DNA from: Methylococcaceae bacterium
GTDB taxonomy: Bacteria; Pseudomonadota; Gammaproteobacteria; Methylococcales; Methylomonadaceae
Direction of reading: 5' to 3'
DNA: 10,103 nt
Assembly: GCA_030618325.1 (NCBI GenBank)
Contig: JAUXDP010000100.1
Location: 1 to 10,103 of the forward strand
The notes under the pieces were generated by a model, which was given only the letters and a program-made list of their open reading frames with translations, was not told the origin of the DNA and ran no database searches. This document shows, one piece after another, positions 1-7,107 of this stretch (within the stretch, counting starts at the first letter, position 1; each line of letters begins with the position of its first letter). The translations under genes and the position numbers were made by a program.

Positions 1-882
1 TTACTGGGTGATGTCATTTCCACGGCTTATCAACAAGCGCAACTGGATATGGGTATATTTGCACCAGAAAATGTTTCTGTTGGGGATTTATTTGCCGGTG
101 CTGTTATTCCAGGAATCAGTCTGGTAGGTTTGTATCTTAGCTATATCCTCCTCACTGCCTGGTTAAAACCAGAAAGTATGCCCGCCCCTGAAAAGAAGAC
201 CACGAAACCGGAAATAAGCTTTTACATTACCATTGCCCGAAGTCTCCTCCCTCCCCTATCGCTGATTATTGCTGTTCTTGGCTCTATTATGGGCGGCTTG
301 GCGACTCCAACCGAAGCGGCGGGTGTTGGCGCTTTCGGTGCTATGTTGCTAGCTCTAATAAAGCGGGAGTTCACTTTAAAAATCCTGCGTGAAGTCATGG
401 AAAGCACTACCAAAATTACCAGCATGGTATTTATGATTTTGATTGGTGCCGCCTTGTTTTCTCTGGTTTTCCGTGGTTTTTCCGGTGATGAACTGATTGT
501 CAATCTTCTATCAGATTTACCTGGAGGAAAATTTGGCGCTGTGTTTAGCGTTATGTTGGTAATGTTCCTATTGGGCTTTGTTCTGGATTTTATTGAAATT
601 ACTTTTGTGATTGTACCAATCGTCGGGCCAGTATTATTGGCGATGGGAATTGATCCCATCTGGCTAGGCATTATGATTGCACTTAACCTGCAAACCTCTT
701 TTTTAACACCGCCGTTTGGCTTTGCGCTATTTTATTTACGTGGTGTTGCACCCGTTGAAATTACTACTCAACAAATATATAAAGGTGTAGTACCCTTTAT
801 TATAATGCAACTAATTATGTTAGCCTTGTTAGCCAGTTTTCCACAACTTGCAACCTGGCTACCAGAAAAAATATATTCTTAA
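1..882 (+). CDS. dctM: TRAP transporter large permease (DctM family), 5' end missing
   Basis: This is the C-terminal 293 residues of the large membrane subunit of a TRAP (tripartite ATP-independent periplasmic) transporter, which moves organic acids or similar solutes across the inner membrane using an ion gradient. The reading frame is open from the first base, so the true start lies upstream; ATG 49 is an internal methionine. Family members are usually about 430-460 residues, so roughly the last two thirds is present. Visible marks are the family motif GLATPTEAAGVG (about residues 99-110 of the fragment), several long hydrophobic segments, and a C-terminal TPPFGFALFYLRGVAP stretch typical of DctM. 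The substrate cannot be told without the periplasmic binding protein, which would lie upstream. The stop is only two bases before lptM, so the two may be cotranscribed. A TRAP gene directly before lptM is not the arrangement I know from model gammaproteobacteria. Confidence 0.93.
   Translation, partial: LLGDVISTAYQQAQLDMGIFAPENVSVGDLFAGAVIPGISLVGLYLSYILLTAWLKPESMPAPEKKTTKPEISFYITIARSLLPPLSLIIAVLGSIMGGLATPTEAAGVGAFGAMLLALIKREFTLKILREVMESTTKITSMVFMILIGAALFSLVFRGFSGDELIVNLLSDLPGGKFGAVFSVMLVMFLLGFVLDFIEITFVIVPIVGPVLLAMGIDPIWLGIMIALNLQTSFLTPPFGFALFYLRGVAPVEITTQQIYKGVVPFIIMQLIMLALLASFPQLATWLPEKIYS
848..877 (+). promoter_or_regulatory. possible sigma-70 promoter before lptM
   Basis: TTGCAA (848-853) and TATATT (872-877) are separated by 18 bases and sit inside the last codons of the TRAP permease gene. 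The -10 matches consensus at five of six positions and the -35 at four of six. Initiation would fall about seven bases downstream, almost at the lptM ATG (885), giving a leaderless or nearly leaderless lptM transcript. I see no Shine-Dalgarno sequence before lptM, which agrees with that. In A+T-rich DNA such matches arise easily by chance, so this is tentative. Confidence 0.22.
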
Positions 883-884
883 TC

Positions 885-1049
885 ATGCAAAAAATTAAAT
901 TCCTATTCTGCTGTTTGTTCGCTTTATTTTTATTTGGCTGTGGCCAACAAGGACCGTTGTATTTACCTGGGGATGAGGCACCTATCTACGTTCCGCCAGA
1001 AGAACGTCAGGCACAACCGCAAATACCTGAACCTGAACTACAAGAATAA
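885..1049 (+). CDS. lptM: LPS-assembly lipoprotein LptM (YifL-like)
   Basis: This is a 54-residue lipoprotein. It has a short basic N-terminus (MQKIK), a hydrophobic stretch from about residue 6 to 17, and a lipobox LFGC ending at Cys19, the predicted lipidated residue. Right after the cysteine comes the family signature, here CGQQGPLYLP, followed by a Pro/Glu-rich tail. Family knowledge: LptM (formerly YifL) assists oxidative maturation of the LptD-LptE translocon that inserts LPS in the outer membrane. Residues after the cysteine are not Asp, consistent with outer-membrane sorting. Phe at lipobox position -2 is less usual than a small residue. The gene starts two bases after the TRAP permease stop, and its TAA shares one base with the lysA ATG (TAATG), suggesting translational coupling. 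An lptM-lysA-dapF order is common in gammaproteobacteria such as Pseudomonas, which supports the call. No ribosome binding site is evident. Confidence 0.9.
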   Translation: MQKIKFLFCCLFALFLFGCGQQGPLYLPGDEAPIYVPPEERQAQPQIPEPELQE

Positions 1050-2296
1050 TGGATTATTTTAACTATCGAGATCAACAACTATTTGCAGAAGATATTGCTA
1101 TTGCAGATATCGTAGAGCAACACGGGTCTCCCTGTTACATTTATTCACGCGCCACTCTGGAGCAGCACTGGCACGCTTTTGACCAGGCTTTTGCAGGCCA
1201 TCCTCATTTAATTTGCTATGCGGTAAAAGCCAATTCTAATATTGCCCTACTTAATGTACTGGCTCGTCTTGGATCTGGCTTTGATATCGTATCTGTCGGC
1301 GAATTGGAGCGAGTTTTGGCTGCTGGCGGAGATCCTAAAAAAATTGTCTTTTCCGGTGTCGGCAAGCGGGAAGATGAAATTTATGCCGCCTTAAAAACGG
1401 GTATTCGCTGCTTTAATGTTGAGGTGAGCGGTGAGTTAGATAGAATTAATGATATAGCGGGCCAACTAGGCTGTATTGCACCGGTTTCGTTTCGGGTAAA
1501 CCCTGATGTCGATGCTCAAACCCATCCTTATATTTCAACCGGTTTAAAAGAAAACAAATTTGGCATCGATATTGAAATAGCTCTGGCTGAATATCAGCGC
1601 GCAGCGCAAATGCAAAATATTAAAATTATCGGTGTAGACTGTCATATAGGATCTCAACTAACTGATACTAAACCATTCCTTGATGCATTAGAGCGTATAT
1701 TAAAACTGGTTGAGCAGCTTAAAGCACATAGTATAAACTTACATCATCTAGACTTAGGCGGTGGCCTAGGCATTTGTTATCAAAACGAGAAACCACCTGC
1801 ACCCAAAGAATATGTACAACAAATGTTACGGCAACTGGGTAACACCGACTTTGAAATATTCCTTGAACCTGGCCGTGCTATCGCTGGCAACGCAGGCATA
1901 CTGGTGACCAAAGTGGAATATCTAAAACCTACAGCTAATAAAAACTTCGCTATTGTTGATGCTGCCATGAATGATTTGATTCGCCCGTCGCTCTACAGCG
2001 CCTGGCAAAACATCATTCCAGTCACTACCAACAGCTCTGCTGAGGAAAAAATCTGGGATATTGTTGGCCCTGTCTGTGAAACCGGAGATTTTCTCGGCAA
2101 ACAACGTGAGCTAAAATTACACCCAGGGGATTTGCTGGCTGTTCGCTCATCCGGCGCCTATGGTTTTACTATGAGCTCCAACTATAACTCGCGCCCGCGC
2201 CCCGCTGAAATTATGGTCGATGGCGATCAGATACATTTAATCCGTAAGCGTGAGCCATTGACTCATCTATGGGCTGGAGAGAAACTATTGCCATGA
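1049..2296 (+). CDS. lysA: diaminopimelate decarboxylase
   Basis: LysA is a cytoplasmic PLP enzyme that decarboxylates meso-diaminopimelate to L-lysine, the last step of lysine synthesis. The 415-residue product is of normal family length and is a fold-type III (alanine racemase-like barrel) decarboxylase. Visible sites: YAVKANSN with the PLP lysine at K60, HIGSQ from H199, the Gly-rich phosphate loop GGG at 237-239, EPGRAIAGNAG at 273-283, the active-site Cys in GPVCETGDFLG (C343), and SSGAYGFTMSSNYNSRPRP with Y371. The start at 1049 overlaps the lptM stop by one base. Its 3' end overlaps the dapF start as ATGA (2293-2296). The neighbours make pathway sense: dapF makes the substrate. Only a weak purine-rich stretch (CAAGAA) precedes the start, so translation may depend on coupling to lptM. 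Nothing looks damaged. Confidence 0.98.
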   Translation: MDYFNYRDQQLFAEDIAIADIVEQHGSPCYIYSRATLEQHWHAFDQAFAGHPHLICYAVKANSNIALLNVLARLGSGFDIVSVGELERVLAAGGDPKKIVFSGVGKREDEIYAALKTGIRCFNVEVSGELDRINDIAGQLGCIAPVSFRVNPDVDAQTHPYISTGLKENKFGIDIEIALAEYQRAAQMQNIKIIGVDCHIGSQLTDTKPFLDALERILKLVEQLKAHSINLHHLDLGGGLGICYQNEKPPAPKEYVQQMLRQLGNTDFEIFLEPGRAIAGNAGILVTKVEYLKPTANKNFAIVDAAMNDLIRPSLYSAWQNIIPVTTNSSAEEKIWDIVGPVCETGDFLGKQRELKLHPGDLLAVRSSGAYGFTMSSNYNSRPRPAEIMVDGDQIHLIRKREPLTHLWAGEKLLP

Positions 2297-3126
2297 TAAT
2301 CGAATTCACTAAGATGCACGGTATAGGCAATGATTTTGTCGTGATAGATGCCATTAATCAACAAATTACATTAAGTCCAGAACAAATTCGTGATTTGGCA
2401 GACCGGCATTTTGGCATTGGCTTCGATCAATTGTTACTGGTGGAAAAACCAACCCAGGAAAAGGCTGATTTTCGTTATGGGATTTATAATGCAGATGGTG
2501 GACAAGTCGCACAATGCGGCAATGGTGCTCGCTGTTTTGCTCGTTTCGTCCGCGACAAAGGCTTATCCAGCAAAGATGAAATATGTGTTGAAACTGATTC
2601 GGGGCTATTGGTTTTACGTTTTGGCCACAGTGATTTAATCACCGTCAATATGGGGATACCGAAACATAAACCCGCTGAAATTCCACTCCTGGCCGACCAG
2701 GAAAGCAAATTTTACAGCGCTGAGGTCAATAGTGTTGAAAAAGCATTTGGTGCCGTTTCCATGGGCAATCCACATGCAGTAATCCAGGTTATTGATATCA
2801 ATACTGCCCCGGTAGAAGAATTAGGTACGGAACTGGAAAACCACCCTATTTTTCCAGAACGGGCTAATATTGGCTTTATGCAAGTCCTGGATAAACACCA
2901 TATCAAACTGCGCGTTTTTGAACGGGGAGCTGGTGAAACATTGGCATGCGGAAGTGGTGCGTGTGCAGCTGTAGTCATTGGCATTGAACAACAACTTCTG
3001 GACAATGTAGTTCTGGTTGATCTTTCTGGTGGGCAATTAAAAATAAACTGGAAGGGTCGCGGCCAGCCAGTGTTTATGTCTGGACCTGCCGCCTCAGTTT
3101 TTGATGGAAAAATTGAAGTATCCTAA
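2293..3126 (+). CDS. dapF: diaminopimelate epimerase
   Basis: DapF interconverts L,L- and meso-diaminopimelate in the cytoplasm, feeding both peptidoglycan precursors and LysA. The product is 277 residues, against 274 in E. coli. I chose the ATG at 2293, which gives the typical N-terminus MIIEFTKMHGIGNDF and an ATGA overlap with lysA. An in-frame ATG at 2269 would add eight residues not expected in the family. GGAGA at 2276-2280 is a possible, somewhat distant ribosome binding site. The two catalytic cysteines are visible: C75 in NADGGQVAQCGNGARCFARF and C219 in ERGAGETLACGSGACA. The substrate-binding MGNPHAV sits at 157-163. The two homologous halves of the DapF fold are complete. It ends 142 bases before the DUF484 gene. 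Confidence 0.98.
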   Translation: MIIEFTKMHGIGNDFVVIDAINQQITLSPEQIRDLADRHFGIGFDQLLLVEKPTQEKADFRYGIYNADGGQVAQCGNGARCFARFVRDKGLSSKDEICVETDSGLLVLRFGHSDLITVNMGIPKHKPAEIPLLADQESKFYSAEVNSVEKAFGAVSMGNPHAVIQVIDINTAPVEELGTELENHPIFPERANIGFMQVLDKHHIKLRVFERGAGETLACGSGACAAVVIGIEQQLLDNVVLVDLSGGQLKINWKGRGQPVFMSGPAASVFDGKIEVS

Positions 3127-3194
3127 AATCATCAGTTGATCGCTACTTAGATAATAAGGCCTAAAATGTTATATGTAATTACAGTTTTTATATG

Positions 3195-3237
3195 TCACCT
3201 ATTGGGTGATACAACCCCGCTTCACGGTTTTGTGAAG
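3195..3237 (+). other. two short hairpins in the dapF-DUF484 gap
   Basis: The 142-base gap between dapF and the DUF484 gene contains two small inverted repeats. The first is TCACC (3195-3199) with GGTGA (3205-3209), a five-base stem with a five-base loop. The second is CTTCAC (3220-3225) with GTGAAG (3232-3237), a six-base stem with a six-base loop. Neither is followed by a T run, so they do not look like intrinsic terminators. They would lie in the 5' leader of a DUF484-xerC message or between cotranscribed genes. Their role, if any, is unknown and the stems are short enough to be chance. Confidence 0.3.
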
Positions 3238-3268
3238 AAATCTGTGCTCAACTAATGTTTTTAGGATC

Positions 3269-3949
3269 ATGAATAATAAAGTAAAATCTGAAGTGAATTC
3301 AGAACAAGTTGAAAAGTTTCTGCAACAAAACCCAGAATTTTTCCACGACCACCTGGATCTTCTTGAACAGATCAGTATTCCACATCCCAGTGGTTCTGCT
3401 ATTTCATTAATTTCCAAACAACTCGAAATTTTCCGAAGTCGCCATCATGAACAGGAAAATCAACTTAATTCATTGATAGATATAGCCAGGGAGAATGACA
3501 CCTCTTTCAACCGAATGCATGAACTAACTCTATCGCTACTAGAAGCCGATTCTTTGGAAAATGTTGTGGCCAATTTGGATCAGGTCATAAAGGAATGTTT
3601 TTTAACTGATTTTGTCAGTTTGAAAATTTTCAAAGAAAACCCTGAATCAGCCATTGCAAATTTGTTTGTACCCCCTGAAGATCCAGCTATTAAGTATTTC
3701 GAAACCCTTTTCAAAAAGAATCAGCCGACTTGTGGCCACCCTACCCTGGAACAGGCCAATTTCCTGTTTGGTGATGCCGCGTTGGAGGTAAAGTCCTGCG
3801 CAATCGTGCCACTAATTTTCACCGATCTAAAAGGAATCTTTGCGGTTGGTAGCCTGCAAAAAGGTAGATTCCATTACAGTATGGGCAATCTATTTCTAAC
3901 TCAGATCGGCGAAATTATTGGCACCCGCTTAGTCTCACTTGTTAAATAA
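3269..3949 (+). CDS. DUF484 family protein
   Basis: This 226-residue soluble protein belongs to DUF484, found between dapF and xerC across gammaproteobacteria; its biochemical role is not established. The N-terminal third (about 1-85) is predicted helical, with the conserved-looking stretch FLQQNPEFFHDHLDLLEQISIPHP (in two parts, residues 17-40) followed by a charged, probably coiled-coil segment around 50-75. The remainder (about 90-225) has the look of a GAF-like sensory domain, which the family is considered to carry. AGGA (3263-3266) lies very close to the ATG but is the only ribosome binding candidate. xerC starts two bases after its stop, so the two are almost certainly cotranscribed. 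That conserved pairing hints at a link to chromosome-dimer resolution or cell division, which is inference only. Confidence 0.92.
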   Translation: MNNKVKSEVNSEQVEKFLQQNPEFFHDHLDLLEQISIPHPSGSAISLISKQLEIFRSRHHEQENQLNSLIDIARENDTSFNRMHELTLSLLEADSLENVVANLDQVIKECFLTDFVSLKIFKENPESAIANLFVPPEDPAIKYFETLFKKNQPTCGHPTLEQANFLFGDAALEVKSCAIVPLIFTDLKGIFAVGSLQKGRFHYSMGNLFLTQIGEIIGTRLVSLVK

Positions 3950-3951
3950 AT

Positions 3952-4854
3952 ATGCAACCTGAAGCACTTGAGCTTCTGGAAGATTTTTTCTCCCAGCTCA
4001 AATATGAAAAAAGAGCATCAGTACATACCCTGAAAAATTATCAACGGGATCTAAAAAAACTTCGCTATTTTTGCGATAAAAACACCATCCAGCATTGGCA
4101 AAACATCCAACAAAGCGATATTCGTAGCCACATAGCATCCCGACATAAACAAGGCTTATCCGCAAGCAGTTTGCAACGCGAACTTTCAGCAATTCGCAGT
4201 TTTTTTAAATTTCTACAAAAACAGCAGATTATTTCCAGCAACCCAGTTCAACATATTCAGGCACCAAAAGGAGAAAAAAAACTGCCAAAAACCCTGGATG
4301 TTGACCAAATAACCGGCTTTATGGAAGCCGGCACAAACTCATTGCTGGAAATACGCGATCTGGCTATTTTTGAATTATTTTATTCCTCCGGCCTACGTCT
4401 CAGTGAGCTTACAGCACTCAACCTGGAATCAATAGATTTGATTGATAAAACTCTCGTAGTATCTCAGGGTAAAGGGGGGAAAAGTCGGATCTTACCTATC
4501 GGAAGTAAAGCAATCAGCGCTTTAAAAAAGTGGCTAGTATTACGGCAACAAATTATTCCAGAAACTGAATCGGCATTATTTATCAGTAAAAAAGGCCAGC
4601 GTCTGAGTCAACGAGGTGTCCAGTTACGTCTAACGAACTGGTGCAAAAACAAAGGCTTGTCTCAACATATTCATCCGCACATGCTAAGGCATTCATTTGC
4701 CAGCCATTTGTTGGAATCCAGTCATGATTTAAGGGCTGTGCAGGAATTATTAGGCCATAGTAATATCAGTACCACCCAAATTTATACCCATCTGGATTTC
4801 CAACATCTTGCTGAAATTTATGATAAAACTCATCCCAGAGCAAAAAAAAACTGA
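3952..4854 (+). CDS. xerC: tyrosine recombinase XerC
   Basis: XerC works with XerD at the dif site to resolve chromosome dimers before cell division. The 300-residue protein has an N-terminal SAM-like core-binding domain (about 5-90) and a C-terminal catalytic domain (about 110-290). All catalytic residues are visible: R149 in SGLRLSEL, K174 in QGKGGKSR, H243 and R246 in HPHMLRHSFASHLL, H269 in LLGHS, and the nucleophile Y278 in TQIYTH. XerC and XerD are similar, but the position directly after dapF and DUF484 identifies xerC. The gene starts two bases after the DUF484 stop and probably relies on coupling, as no strong ribosome binding site is seen. The last codons include a run of nine A (4842-4850), affecting only the C-terminal RAKKN tail. 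In many relatives an HAD hydrolase gene follows; here DUF2333 does. Confidence 0.97.
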   Translation: MQPEALELLEDFFSQLKYEKRASVHTLKNYQRDLKKLRYFCDKNTIQHWQNIQQSDIRSHIASRHKQGLSASSLQRELSAIRSFFKFLQKQQIISSNPVQHIQAPKGEKKLPKTLDVDQITGFMEAGTNSLLEIRDLAIFELFYSSGLRLSELTALNLESIDLIDKTLVVSQGKGGKSRILPIGSKAISALKKWLVLRQQIIPETESALFISKKGQRLSQRGVQLRLTNWCKNKGLSQHIHPHMLRHSFASHLLESSHDLRAVQELLGHSNISTTQIYTHLDFQHLAEIYDKTHPRAKKN

Positions 4855-4888
4855 AATCAATATCACTTTCAGCGTGGGTTACAAAAAC

Positions 4889-4904
4889 CTGATAAGATAT
4901 TCAG
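4889..4904 (+). promoter_or_regulatory. candidate LexA (SOS) box upstream of DUF2333-dinB
   Basis: CTGATAAGATATTCAG keeps the invariant CTG-N10-CAG spacing of gammaproteobacterial LexA sites, with an A+T-rich core. It departs from the favoured CTGT and ACAG outer bases. It lies 70 bases before the DUF2333 start, in the 120-base gap after xerC, the only sizeable gap upstream of dinB. DinB is a classic SOS gene, which makes the position sensible. A CTG-N10-CAG pattern is expected a few times per 10 kb by chance, so the call rests on location. No good -35/-10 pair is evident beside it. Confidence 0.3.
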
Positions 4905-4974
4905 CATATTTGAAGTTGCGGCTTGAATAAACCTAAAAAAAATTCATTCATATTTTATTAACAGGAAAAGTGGC

Positions 4975-6000
4975 ATGTCAGCAGATGATTCATCGGCAGA
5001 AAAAGAAGGTAAAGGCTGGGTCAGGGGCCTTGCTATCTTTGCAATAATTTTAGTTATCGTCATTTTCGCGTTAGGTTGGTACTGGAGTATTGAACCTAAG
5101 ATATTTGATGTTAGAAAGGAAGCTGTGACGCGAGCACAAAAAATTGATAAAACCAGAACCTCCGTTCCTGTTGGCTATACTTACGCTAACGCTCTGGCAC
5201 ACATTGCTGAAGTTTTATTGTATAAAACAGGTGGCTACATAACCAATGATGTCGTTCCTCCTGGAATCCTGGTCGATGATATTACCAGTTTTGAATACGG
5301 TGCCTTAGTCATGCTCAGAGATGCCACTTCAGCACTTAGAAATCATTTGGCACGGGCACAATCTCAATCAGCTGAAGATCCTGATCTGGCTAAAGCCGAA
5401 CCCTATTTCTATTATGAAAATGATTCCTGGGCATTACCCTCCACAGAGGCGGAATACAAGAAAGGGGTAACTGCCCTACATTCCTACATGACTCGGTTAA
5501 TTAAACACGACAAAAAAACCCCCGCGCATTTCTATGCAAGAGCCGACAACCTTTGGCAATACATTGAAATTGTTATAAAACGCCTGGGAGGACTTTCAAC
5601 ACGCCTGAATGCCAATACCACACGTTACGACAGCATGATGTCAATCAACGTTGTAGATCAGGAAAAAAGCACACGAAAGCAATCGGCTGTTGGCAGAACC
5701 GCATGGATTGATATTGATAACGTATTTTGGGAAGCACGTGGCGCAGCCTGGGCTTTATTACATATTCTTAAAGCAATAAAACATGATTTTGGCCCTATTT
5801 TGCTTGATAAGCGCGCCATGGACACGGTTGATATTATGATTAAGGAAATGGCAAATGCCCTTGAACCCGTACTGAGTCCGGTTATTTTGAATGGAGATGG
5901 TTTTGGTATATTTGCCAACTATTCTTTGGCGATGGCTAACTATATTTCTCGTGCAAATGCAGCAGCACTGGATTTACGTGATGTAATGAACAGAGGGTAA
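4975..6000 (+). CDS. DUF2333 family membrane-anchored protein
   Basis: This 341-residue protein matches my memory of the DUF2333 family, conserved in several gammaproteobacteria but without an assigned function. A charged N-terminal tail (1-14) is followed by one transmembrane helix (about 18-38) ending in GWYWSIEP, then a large, mostly helical domain. The charge pattern suggests the N-terminus is cytoplasmic and the large domain periplasmic, but there is no cleavage motif, so it is probably an anchored protein. Family-like stretches include LLYKTGGYITNDVVPPG (81-97), DLAKAEP (137-143) and FYARADNLW (186-194). The start is supported by AGGA (4963-4966), eight bases before the ATG. dinB begins 21 bases after its stop, making a likely two-gene operon. 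The pairing with a polymerase has no evident mechanistic meaning. Confidence 0.85.
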   Translation: MSADDSSAEKEGKGWVRGLAIFAIILVIVIFALGWYWSIEPKIFDVRKEAVTRAQKIDKTRTSVPVGYTYANALAHIAEVLLYKTGGYITNDVVPPGILVDDITSFEYGALVMLRDATSALRNHLARAQSQSAEDPDLAKAEPYFYYENDSWALPSTEAEYKKGVTALHSYMTRLIKHDKKTPAHFYARADNLWQYIEIVIKRLGGLSTRLNANTTRYDSMMSINVVDQEKSTRKQSAVGRTAWIDIDNVFWEARGAAWALLHILKAIKHDFGPILLDKRAMDTVDIMIKEMANALEPVLSPVILNGDGFGIFANYSLAMANYISRANAAALDLRDVMNRG

Positions 6001-6021
6001 AAGCACCATAAGGGTCTCTCT

Positions 6022-7107
6022 ATGGATGGGCCAAGCCGGAAAATTATTCATATTGACATGGATGCTTTTTTTGCAGCCGTAGAACAACGTGATTTTCCAG
6101 AACTAAAAGGTAAACCCGTAATCGTCGGCGGCCAGCCCAATTCCAGAGGGGTTGTTGCCGCCTGCAGTTACGAGGCAAGAAAATTTGGCATACACTCAGC
6201 CATGCCTTCCTCGCAAGCATACCGACTCTGTCCTAATGCCATTTTCCAGAAGCCACGCTTTGATGTCTATCGACAAACGTCCCTAGTCATTCGAAAAATA
6301 TTTCATTCTTTTACGGCACTGGTCGAGCCCGCTTCTCTTGACGAAGCCTATCTGGATGTCAGTGAATGCACTATCCATGATGGCTCAGCCACGCTGATTG
6401 CCAAAGACATAAAACAGCAAATCAATCAACAATCCAGACTAATTGCCTCTGCGGGAATTTCCTATAACAAATTTCTGGCTAAAATTGCCTCAGATATGGA
6501 TAAGCCCGATGGCCTGTTTCTGATTACCCCGGAACAAGGGGAAGCATTTGTAGAAGATCTACCAATCAGAAAGTTTCATGGCATTGGCAAAGCCACAGAA
6601 GCCAAAATGACCAATCTGGGCATTAGAAAAGGTAAAGACCTTAAGCAACTTAGTTTACAAAGCTTGAAGCAACACTTCGGTAAAGCGGGTTTGCACTACT
6701 ATAATATTGCTCGCGGAATAGACCTAAGACCCGTCAACACCAACCGCCCCAATAAATCAATTGGTATAGAAACAACTTTCCAACAGGACATTATAAATAA
6801 GGATGAAATCCTCCAACAATTACAGGACCTATTGAAACAGGCTCTGAAAAAAACAACTGCGAAAAACTTTACTAGCCGTACAATAACTATAAAAATAAAA
6901 TATCATGATTTTGAACAAATCACTCGAAGCCGAACGCTGACGAACCCTATCAACAAGAATGCTGCTGCAAAATATTTGCTTGAAGAATTAATCAATACTA
7001 CCGATGTGGGTAAACGCAAGATTCGGTTATTGGGAATTACGCTGTCATCATTAGAAAAACAATCAAATTATCGCCAGATGGATTTGTTTGATTCAACCAC
7101 AGTGTAG
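6022..7107 (+). CDS. dinB: DNA polymerase IV (Y-family translesion polymerase)
   Basis: DinB is an error-prone polymerase without proofreading that bypasses lesions such as minor-groove adducts on guanine. The 361-residue protein is full length. Catalytic metal ligands are D12 (in HIDMDAFF) and D107-E108 (in SLDEAYLDVS), equivalent to E. coli D8, D103 and E104. The steric gate that excludes ribonucleotides is F17. The finger region contains SRGVVAACSYEARKFGI and SAMPS (41-63). The thumb helix-hairpin-helix includes FHGIGKATEAKM, and the little-finger domain spans about 245-345. The C-terminus carries a canonical sliding-clamp motif, QMDLF (352-356). AAGGG (6010-6014) is a well-placed ribosome binding site. 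The gene lies 21 bases after DUF2333. Its TAG stop and the last base of its final codon lie inside a 46-base palindrome, leaving only five residues after the clamp motif. Confidence 0.98.
   Translation: MDGPSRKIIHIDMDAFFAAVEQRDFPELKGKPVIVGGQPNSRGVVAACSYEARKFGIHSAMPSSQAYRLCPNAIFQKPRFDVYRQTSLVIRKIFHSFTALVEPASLDEAYLDVSECTIHDGSATLIAKDIKQQINQQSRLIASAGISYNKFLAKIASDMDKPDGLFLITPEQGEAFVEDLPIRKFHGIGKATEAKMTNLGIRKGKDLKQLSLQSLKQHFGKAGLHYYNIARGIDLRPVNTNRPNKSIGIETTFQQDIINKDEILQQLQDLLKQALKKTTAKNFTSRTITIKIKYHDFEQITRSRTLTNPINKNAAAKYLLEELINTTDVGKRKIRLLGITLSSLEKQSNYRQMDLFDSTTV

Noticed and set aside
222..671. 149-codon minus-strand reading frame opposite the TRAP permease gene
   Set aside because: The plus strand encodes a clear DctM protein with family motifs; the antisense translation is low-complexity, Ile/Pro/Arg-rich and resembles nothing known.
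2269..2292. Upstream in-frame ATG as the dapF start
   Set aside because: It would add eight residues (MGWRETIA) before the typical MIIEFTKMHGIGNDF start and overlap lysA by 28 bases; the ATGA junction at 2293 is the usual arrangement.
4842..4850. Run of nine A at the xerC 3' end as a phase-variation or frameshifting site
   Set aside because: A slip would change only the last few residues after the catalytic domain, so it could not switch the protein off.
3952..4854. XerC-type recombinase as an integron or phage integrase marking a mobile element
   Set aside because: It sits in the conserved dapF-DUF484-xerC order, has XerC length and motifs, and there is no tRNA, attachment repeat or attC-like array nearby.
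4851..4872. CTGAAA/TTTCAG inverted repeat after xerC as an intrinsic terminator
   Set aside because: The stem is six A+T-rich pairs with a ten-base loop and no following T run, so it would be unstable and does not fit an intrinsic terminator.
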